Source: Tridacna crocea (taxonomy: Eukaryota > Mollusca > Bivalvia > Cardiida > Cardiidae). From it: DNA of 64,000 bases. Positions 56,861 through 64,000 of the stretch are shown here, piece by piece. The notes below the pieces were generated by a model. The model saw only the letters and a list, made by a program, of their open reading frames with translations, made no database searches and had not been told where the DNA came from. The stretch spans positions 29,857,462-29,921,461 of the forward strand of contig OX031062.1 in the NCBI GenBank assembly GCA_943736015.1, in the 5' to 3' direction. How positions within the stretch are numbered: position 1 is the stretch's first letter; every line of letters starts with the position of its first letter. Made by a program: the position numbers and the translations under genes.

Positions 56861-57089
56861 TTAACCCTTTACCCCATAAGGCATTTCTATGGTATCTCTA
56901 ATTAACCCTAAATAACAGCAAGGATGAAGCAGTTTCTTCTATGTATATGACACCTTTTGATAGCATAGAAAACATTGTGACAAAAGGTGAAATTGCTCAT
57001 CATGAGCAATTTCACCTTTTGCCACAATGTTTTCCAAAGGTTCCTACAAGCAATGCGTAGAAATGAGTACCTGTGGAGTAAAGGGTTAA
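56861..57089 (-). mobile_element. Pal-B MITE, full length 229 bp
   Basis: Reverse orientation; palindrome centre 57001 lies 88 bp from the right end. Confidence 0.93.
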
Positions 57090-57112
57090 ATTGAAGACAA
57101 ATCGCTGGCTTC

Positions 57113-58003
57113 TCTTTATTACATACTCTACAAAACTTGTGACCCCCTGTGATGGGGCTAAAATTGACCCCAGGGCTATAATTTGGGCACCCTTTGGTAG
57201 AGACCCCCTAGATAAAGCTACATGCAAAATTTGATAGCCCTAGCCCTTATAGCTAGGTGCGAGAAGATTTTGAAAGTATTCCCCATATAAGCCCATGTAA
57301 AATTTGTTAACCCCCCAGGGCGGGGCAAAATTTGACCCCTGGGCTATAAGTTGGACACCCTTGGTAGAGGTCCACTAGATAAAGGTAAATGCCAAATTTG
57401 GTAGCTCTAGGCCCTATGGCTAGGTGGAAGAAGAATTTTAAATTTCCCCCTATAAAAGCCCATGTAAAACTTGGTACCCATGGGGCGGAGCCAATTTTGA
57501 CCCCAGGGCTATAATTTAGACACTCTTGGTAGAGGTCCACTAGATAAAACAACATCCCAAATTTGGTAACCCTAGGCCCTATGCCTAGGTAGAAGAGGAG
57601 TTTTAAAGTTCTCCCTAAATAAGCCCATGTAAAACTTGTGACCCCGGGGCGGGGCCAATTTTGACCCCAGGGCTATGATTTGAAGACACTTGGTAGAGGT
57701 CCACAAGATAAAGCTACATGCCAAATTTGGTAGCCCTAGGCCTTACGGTTTCAGACAAGAAGATTTTTTCAAAATTTTTCAGTTTTGTTGCCATGGCAAC
57801 CAGAGTTTTTGAAGGAATTAAATTCTTTCAAGAAATTCTGAAGAGGACCATGGCAGGATCATTTCTGTCAAGTTTCATCAAAATTGGATGGGTAGTTTCA
57901 GAGAAGAAGATGTTTAAAGAAAAAGTTAACGGACGCACGCACGCACGCACAACGGACAACGGGCCATGACAGAAGCCCGCTGGCCTTCGGCCAGTGGAGC
58001 TAA
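57113..58003 (+). repeat. Dispersed element with about four 166-bp tandem units
   Basis: Units carry GACCCCAGGGCTATAATTTG and GTAGAGGTCCACTAGATAAA-like blocks, with starts near 57141, 57310, 57475 and 57640. The tail has (ACGC)n at 57936-57952 and a terminal GGCCTTCGGCC hairpin before GGAGCTAA. Related to the array at 63350-64000. Confidence 0.82.
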
Positions 58004-58491
58004 CTAGGAATAGTGTTGTAAAATGTTAAGTAATGTCTGCTTGTTTTGTCGTACCAGTAAAATAGTAAAATTCTTTGCTGAGTTTCAGTGGTTTGTATAT
58101 TTAGCCTTCAACAGTATAATCTTAAATATTTGGAGCTGATAGAGTAACAAAAAATAGTTCACTTTTCTACAAAACTGTTGGTTTTCTAAATGTGGTTGAC
58201 AGAACACTTCTGTAAATCTGTAAAATTGCTGTAATCTTGGCACCAAGATTTCTAATTAGAAGAGTATATAGCAACATTGGTGAATAGAAGCTGAGACTGA
58301 TTATAGCTGGTAACAATGACAATGTAACGATAACAATAATATAACCCAACAGAAAATTGATTCATTTTAATAAGAAAGCCTTACCTTGTTAGCTGTGTCA
58401 GCACAGCCAATGAAAGACAGAGTTAAATTTAATAAATAGATCACCCAAACACCCCCAATGACACAAGAAGCGGGTGGGGGTCCAGTTTCTG

Positions 58492-58578
58492 TTACGTCAA
58501 CACTTGGAGCTGTATACCATGCTCTGAGGAGCACCAACCACACACACCACCACACCAACCTTTAATGATTTCTCCCTC
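58492..58578 (-). CDS. GON-domain terminal exon E
   Basis: A 28-codon last exon, easily missed because a longer unrelated frame overlaps it. It starts after ATTTCAG with EGEIIKGWCGGVCGWC and ends IQLQVLT then TAA, matching the family ending with the CGG-CG-C cysteine motif. Confidence 0.9.
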   Translation of the reverse strand, partial: EGEIIKGWCGGVCGWCSSEHGIQLQVLT

Positions 58579-61500
58579 CTGAAATATTACAAACAGTCCA
58601 GTTCTAATGACAAGCTACCAAATAATATTACTTTACTAGTGGTATGATCTGTGCAGTCTGATCTACATCAAAATCAATCAATCAACCATAAAACCACAAC
58701 CACTTATGACTGGCACTCCATGTTTAAGCAAGGCACTGTACAGGGTATTTTGACAGGTTAAACTTTTTTTTAATGTTAACAGTTACTGCTTTCAACAATT
58801 ATGGACTAGTATAAAATTTTATCCTCTGTTAAAGAGACAGTAAAGTAAAAATGAACTTACACATTTATCCCTTGAAGTAACTGGTTTGGTTTGTATTGGA
58901 ACTTAAAGCCATTTTATTAGTTTTGGTCATATCATGGGAGACAATGAAAAACCCATGTGTTTCCTGGCTTTCTCACCCCAGTACTGACACAAGTTTCTTT
59001 CCAAAGCCACCGACTAATTTTTTACGTGCATTAGAGGTGAGAGGCCAAAAATCACCAAAGAGAAAGTTTGCTGCAACCAGGTATCAATAATCTCCAATTC
59101 ATGAGTGAGATAATCGCTAAGCTACCCGGCAAGGCCCCTTAACCCCTTACCAAACAATCCCTGGTTTTCACCCAGCGACAGAAGCCTTTTGAAAACATTG
59201 TGGGAAAAGGAGAAAATGCTGGTACCCAGCATTTTCTCTTTCCCACAATGTTTTCTACTCTACCTGAAATAATTTTCGATTTTCGATTTTGGTTTGTTTT
59301 GTCATCTGGGAGTGCTTTCAATCTGGCCTAGTCTAAAATTTTGTCGTTTGGTGAAGAGTTAAGTAAGGAGCATAGTTCATCAATTCTGAAAATTCTGTTT
59401 ACACTGTGATTGGTTGGTCTGTAACAAAAAACCTTTTACCTGTAACCTTGCCAATCTTTGAGATGCATGTGAACCCTGCGATACCCAGGTAGTATTAGGC
59501 GATACTATGAGCCCTGTTCCTGAGAGGTTGATGGAGAACTGACCCTGGGGACAATCAGCTGAACTGTAACAGTCGCCTGCTGACCCATACGGAATGTCTT
59601 TATTGTTTATGGATGATGTGAATGTCATATCAGTGGCTGAAAGGAATGAGAAATGGAGGAATGTAAAAGTAAATCATGATGACCTTCATATAAACTCTTT
59701 CTTTCTCATTGACAGCACAACAAGCTTTGATGGACAGTGCAGATCAAGATCAGACTGCAGAGAATGGTCCATTACCTGATCTACATTGTCCGCTCTTTTA
59801 TTCTAGGCTGTATCTGAACTATCTCTTCATCTTGCAGTGGAACTGTATTTGTAGCCATTAAAAAAGTAGCAAAACTGTATTTGTAGCCATTAAAAAATAG
59901 TGGAATCGTATTAGTAGCCATTAAAAGAGTAGGGGAACTGAATTTGTAGCTAATAAAAAAAGTAGCAGAACTGTATTTGTAGCCATTAAAAAAGTAGGAG
60001 AACTGTACTTGTAGCCATTAAAAAAGGAAGGGAACTGTATTTCTAGCCACTAGAAAAGTAGGGGAACTGTATTTTTAGCCATTAAAAAAGTAGGAGAACT
60101 GTATTTATAGTCATAAAAAAGTAGGGGAACTGTATTTGTTGCCATTAAAAAAAAGTAGATGAACTGTATTTGTAGCCATTAAAAAAGTAGCTGAACTGTA
60201 TCTATTGCAGTCACAAAAGTAAAGGTTACTTATTTGGTAGAGAAATAATTAACCCTAATAAACAGCATTTTCTCCATTTTCAAACAATATTTTCTACTGT
60301 ATCAGAAAACTTCTGTTCATGTTTTAGAATTTAAAGATGCTGTGAATTTTCAGCAACCTACAGTTTGGAAAAGTTTAACTGATAATAACTAAAATGATGG
60401 ACATTTGTTATTGTGTAAAACAAAACCAAACTGCTGCTATTTCTAGAAAAGTTACAAATTTCTGAAGGCAAAGCATAACAAAAACATACCGGTAATAGGA
60501 GTCACTGCTTGTTGTAAGCTATTGTTCCTCTTTCCGTTCTGTTTTTCAAAGTTCTTATACCATTCAAAAGACATTAATGTATTTCTGTACAGAAACTAAT
60601 GGAATGAAAAACAAAACTATGTATTCCAAACAAATGTATTCCTTACCTTTTATTTTGAGAGTGAGTATATCTATTTTGATTTTTGAGAACATGGTCTTCC
60701 CAGCATTTTTATACATGGCATTTCTACATAGTTTACTGCTGCATGGATCCTCTCTTGTTCCATTATATGGACATGTTTTTTGTCTTTTTAACCTGCAAGT
60801 AGAAAAAGTTTTCATGTGTATATATATTACGGTACACATTTCATGTACCCCTTCAACAAATATCAAACAATTAGACCATTATTTTTATATATTAACCAAG
60901 ACAGAATCATGTTTTGTTGGCCCTGGAATTGGATGGCTTTTGAATGGCTTTTAAAAAAATTGTAAAAAAGAAAGAAAATGATGACATAATCTCCATTGTT
61001 TCCTCTTTGATATATGTGATCTGTCACACAAAAAGGGATGATCTGGAAATTCAGGGCATCAGTTAGATGAAAACAGATCAAAGATAAAGCAGGTCAGTTT
61101 AAGTTCATAGTTCAAAAAAGATTGTATAGTATGGTAGAATGACCACTTTTTAAACAGAAAGTTTCACAAAATCAAAATGTGTTGACACTGGTCAGCCTGT
61201 GCAATCTATGCAGGCTGACCAGGGTCAACACTTTTTGCAACGCCAAGATGGTCCGTTTTTGCAAGACGGGTTTCATACGTTTATTGGCATTTCTATGTAA
61301 AAGCCTGTTATCAGGGTTTCTTGTCTCCAAATACTTTCAATATGAACAAGAACCTACAATATAAGTTCCATCTCTGGATACTCATAGATTTTAATGCAAA
61401 AATTGCCAATCTGGTACTGTAAGGGTGAAGAATTGGATCTACTGTAGTCATACTTATCAATCTTTTTTTATTTCAAACAAATTACATATCAAAAAAAAAA

Positions 61501-62991
61501 TGTCCAAGTGAAATTACTTAACTACTTACCTATATGGGTAGATTTCAGCAAAGTTTTCTCTTTCACCAGCTGGTAAGGTTAGAAATTCCTCTGGTAAAGG
61601 CCTCTTCATATTCTTACAGTATATCTATAAGTTTGGAGAAAGAAAAACAAGAAATTATTCAATTTGTCAAAAATCATTTATAATTGTCAGTAGTATTATG
61701 AAAAAAGCTGAATGTGGAGGTTAATGCCTTTACATTTTGCTACTCATCTTTGCGAGCCAAGGTTACAATCACTACTTGGCTCTTACCTTGGCGGATCAAG
61801 CCCGATTTCAAGATTTCCATGATACGCCTCCTATTGGATGTTGCTTATTATCTCCCTTTACATCGTATTTCTTATAGCCAAATTATTATCGTTTTACAAA
61901 CCACTCATGAATACAGTAATTCAACATGAAGCAATAACCACAAACATACTTCGACATTCCATCGTCAGGTGCTGGGATATAGCCAAAACCCTTTGATAAC
62001 TGATTGGCCACAATGAAACTTTCTGTAAATATTGTTCATCTATGTTTTTTTCGGTAATAAATCATTACAGATCCTGCACACATCCACGAAGGTATTCATG
62101 TTTACCTTCTATTTTTATCTGAAAGGTCGCGACCTTGTTCTATTTTCATCAAAGATGAAATGCTATGAGTGATTCGATTCGTGAAGTTAGAGCTAGCTTC
62201 AACCCATGAAAATGTGTATCGGGGGAATGTTGAAATCAAGCTCGATCCGCCAAGGGTAGATACTTGCTACCTTACCATCAAGTTTCCAAAATATGATTGG
62301 AATCAGAACATTCTTAGAGTCAACTCTTTACTACAAAGTCCAGAGTTTGAACAACCCTAAGTTGGAAAGCTTTGAAAACATTGCAGGGAAAGGAGAAAAT
62401 GCTGGCAACCAGCTCCTCCAAAAACAACTTTCAATTTTGAGTGACATTTGATTTGTAGTGTGCAAAAACTTTCAATTTGGACAAGTCTAACATTTTGTTG
62501 TATGGCATATGGACTTATGTTCAATGTATATTACATCAAATTCATTTGAATCAAGACGTATCCTTCAGATTAACTGTACTAGCTAAAATATTTCATGGTA
62601 TTTGTGTCTTATGAAAGACTCTGTGATTTCTGTATGTACCGTGTACCATTCTGAATATTTCTCATAAATTTATTTACAACAAATATCCTAAATCAACAGA
62701 ATGAAGTATGAATAAGATCCATGCAATTCTTTTTTTGCAAAAGAAATTTCTTTACCCTGTGCATGCCAAAAGGAACCAAGGTAGGGGTGGCTTTAGTAAA
62801 CAGAGCAGATATGATTAGGCAGCACAGAACAGAAAGTTTGATCTTTGATGATTTTTTTCAAGCAGCACATGCCTTTGGCATGCTAATACTAAGATTTACC
62901 TCAATGAGCCTTCCTTGAACAAATAGTTTATAGCTTCCATCTTTTCTGATTGATGTTTGCTCTTTTAGCTGTTTACATGAAGATGCATAAC
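58492..62991 (-). CDS. GON-domain protein, probably ADAMTS9/20 (GON-1)-like, 3' part of gene
   Basis: Five consecutive exons on the minus strand encode a complete GON domain, the C-terminal module of ADAMTS9/ADAMTS20 and nematode GON-1, secreted matrix metalloproteases. Exons: 62900-62991, 61530-61624, 60647-60792, 59440-59636, 58492-58578. All junctions are GT-AG with matching phase; total 617 bp, about 204 residues. Visible landmarks in order: SCKQLKEQTSIRKDGSYKL, IYCKNM with EEFLTLPAGE, CPYNGTREDPC with FSKIKIDILTLKI, GDCYSSADCPQGQFSINLSG with WVSQGSHA, then CGGVCGWC and the C-terminal IQLQVLT. Protease, disintegrin and thrombospondin exons are not in the window and should lie beyond 64000. 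A GON protein without the protease cannot be excluded. Confidence 0.9.
59139..59362 (+). mobile_element. Pal-A MITE, full length (GON gene last intron)
   Basis: TTAACCCCTTACCAAACAAT start; a few bases lost in the second arm. Confidence 0.92.
59440..59636 (-). CDS. GON-domain exon D
   Basis: Begins after CTTTCAG. Encodes IPYGSAGDCYSSADCPQGQF and SINLSGTGLIVSPNTTWVSQ, the most recognisable GON block. Donor TACAG|GTAAAA in phase 0; an alternative GTTACA five bases earlier was not chosen because it breaks phase with exon E. Confidence 0.92.
59725..59810. repeat. Pal-C palindrome fragment
   Basis: GATCAAGATCAGACTGCAGA and CTGATCTACATTGTCC are both present; ends missing. Confidence 0.5.
59836..60220. 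repeat. 33-bp tandem array (GON gene intron)
   Basis: About 12 units of GAACTGTATTTGTAGCCATT plus an A-run and GTAG. Units are diverged by scattered substitutions. It lies in the intron between GON exons C and D. Confidence 0.9.
60647..60792 (-). CDS. GON-domain exon C
   Basis: Begins after CTTGCAG and encodes TCPYNGTREDPC and KTMFSKIKIDILTLKIK, equivalent to the CPYNGT and FSKIRIDL blocks of ADAMTS9/20. Ends in phase 1 at AAAAG|GTAAGG. Confidence 0.9.
60935..61232 (-). repeat. Dispersed repeat, copy 2
   Basis: Inverted copy of 38930-39245, with a clearer palindrome GTTGACACTGGTCAGCCTG / CAGGCTGACCAGGGTCAAC. Confidence 0.72.
61530..61624 (-). CDS. GON-domain exon B
   Basis: Begins after CTTATAG with IYCKNM, matching the conserved IYCAGM block of GON domains, followed by EEFLTLPAGERENFAEIYPY. 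Ends in phase 2 at AG|GTAAGT. Confidence 0.88.
62319..62515 (+). mobile_element. Pal-A MITE, palindrome partly deleted (GON gene intron)
   Basis: First arm and GCAACCAGC loop, then directly CTCCAAAAACAAC. Confidence 0.75.
62900..62991 (-). CDS. GON-domain exon A
   Basis: Starts after TTTCAG with two bases completing an incoming codon, so an upstream exon must exist. Encodes YASSCKQLKEQTS to LFVQGRLIE, the first GON strands with the first domain cysteine. Phase 0 donor GAG|GTAAAT. Confidence 0.87.
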
Positions 62992-63050
62992 CTGAAATGA
63001 ACAGATCCCTCATAACAATAATAAATCTTATTACATTGCACTGATAAAGA

Positions 63051-63151
63051 TTAACTCTTTACCAAATGACAAATTTTTTGACTTGTTGAAATTGAAAGCA
63101 TAAATCTTCCATAGGATCGTTAAAAGTTGGGATTGTTGGGTAAAGAGTTAA
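63051..63151 (-). mobile_element. Pal-A derivative lacking the palindrome (101 bp)
   Basis: Both TTAA ends intact; the junction is AAGCAT/AAATCTTCC. Confidence 0.88.
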
Positions 63152-63349
63152 TACTAATCTAGAATTTGCATTGACTTGACATATTTCAAACAATTTTTTG
63201 TCAATCAAATACCTGAATATCGCAAATGCCTTTGGCTGACCTCTGCTGTAGCGGTACAGTCAACTGTAGGTTTTAACTAAATTTGATATGTATCTAACTC
63301 AACCCCCATCAAATTATGAGTGCATCAAGAAAACAATAACAAAGATAAG

Positions 63350-64000
63350 AGGGCCATTGGCCCTGGAGTGCTCACCTATGAATATATCTTTGTATCAAAG
63401 CTGCCATCAAGTTTCAGAGAAGAAAATTCTTAAAGTTTTCCTTCTTTGTTCCTGTGTTCGAACTTATGACCCCCCAGGGCTGGGCTAGTTTTTACCCCAA
63501 GGGCAGCAAATGAACAAACTTAGTAGAGGTCCACTAGGAGATACTACACATCAAATATCAAAGCTCTATGCCTTTTAGTTTTTGAGAAGAATATTAAATT
63601 TTTCATTCTTTGTTCCTATGTTTGAACTTGTAACTCCCAGGGCGGGGCCAGTTTTGACCCCAGGGACATCATATGAACAAACTTAGTAGAGGTCCACTAG
63701 GAGTTGCTACATACAAAATATCAAGGCTATTATATGCCTTCAAGTTTCAGAGGAGAAGATTTTTAAAGTTTTCCTTCATTGTTCCTATGCTCAAATTTGT
63801 GACCTCCGGGGTGGGGCCAGTTTTGACCCCAGAGGCATCATTTGAACAAATTACGTAGAGGTCCACCAGGGATGCCACATACCAAATATCAAAGCTCTAC
63901 GCCATCTAGTTTCAGAGGAAAAGATTTTTAAAGTTTTCCTTCTTTGTTCCTATGCTCTAACTTGTGTACTTCAGGGTGGGCCAGTTTTGACCCCAGGGGC
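63350..64000 (+). repeat. Second 166-bp-unit element, continues past the window
   Basis: Starts with the GGGCCATTGGCCC hairpin and GAGTGCTCACC, then repeats of about 165-170 bp marked by TTTGTTCCTATG at about 63446, 63609, 63779 and 63943. Units share the GTAGAGGTCCACTAG block with 57113-58003. Confidence 0.82.

Noticed and set aside
58367-58558. Open frame on the minus strand with a hydrophobic segment (VWVIYLLNLTLSFIGC) and a good donor after it
   Set aside because: It overlaps the true last GON exon in another frame, has no proper acceptor in phase, and the GON reading with CGGVCGWC matches the family.

Overview
This is an AT-rich eukaryotic window: intron-split genes, spaced GT-AG exons and very dense short interspersed repeats. 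Several repeat types are ones I associate with bivalve molluscs, probably heterodont clams or mussels: a 156-bp tandem-repeat element, 166-bp arrays with GGGGC cores, tRNA-headed SINEs and foldback elements. The species assignment is inference.

Layout. 0.8-9.9 kb holds a degraded DNA transposon neighbourhood. A broken SWIM/YqaJ-nuclease gene (+) faces a nearly intact THAP-DDE transposase (-) of the PIF/Harbinger-ISL2EU type, and a 13-unit array of GTGCGCAC palindromes lies just upstream of the transposase start. 14.6-15.5 kb is a broken pogo/Tigger-type transposase. 17.5-20.1 kb is a nested inverted duplication carrying two copies of a short first-exon-like unit. 22.3-37.8 kb is the complete MON1 gene (+, seven coding exons, 544 aa). 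58.5-63.0 kb is the 3' end of a gene (-) encoding a GON domain, as found at the C terminus of ADAMTS9/20 and nematode GON-1; its upstream exons lie beyond the window. MON1 and the GON gene are convergent, with about 20 kb of repeats between them.

Repeats dominate. The main component is a group of TTAA-flanked MITEs, called here Pal-A, Pal-B and Pal-C. Pal-A and Pal-B are both about 229 bp including the TTAA flanks, and both carry a 67-bp palindrome centred 88 bp from one end, yet their flanking sequence is unrelated. Palindrome arms change together within copies, copies chain end to end sharing one TTAA, and one filled/empty site pair inside the window shows TTAA targeting directly. This points to piggyBac-type mobilisation (inference). 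Full copies are summarised individually; decayed ones are grouped. Other repeats are a 452-bp foldback, CCAAT-core foldbacks (Pal-D), tandem arrays of 156, 166, about 35 and 33 bp, and SINEs.

Functional picture: MON1 is a core housekeeping gene (with CCZ1, the Rab7 exchange factor) whose introns are packed with MITEs, some ending within about 25-35 bp of splice sites. The GON gene encodes a likely secreted matrix metalloprotease C terminus. Everything else is transposon-derived or has no recognised function.
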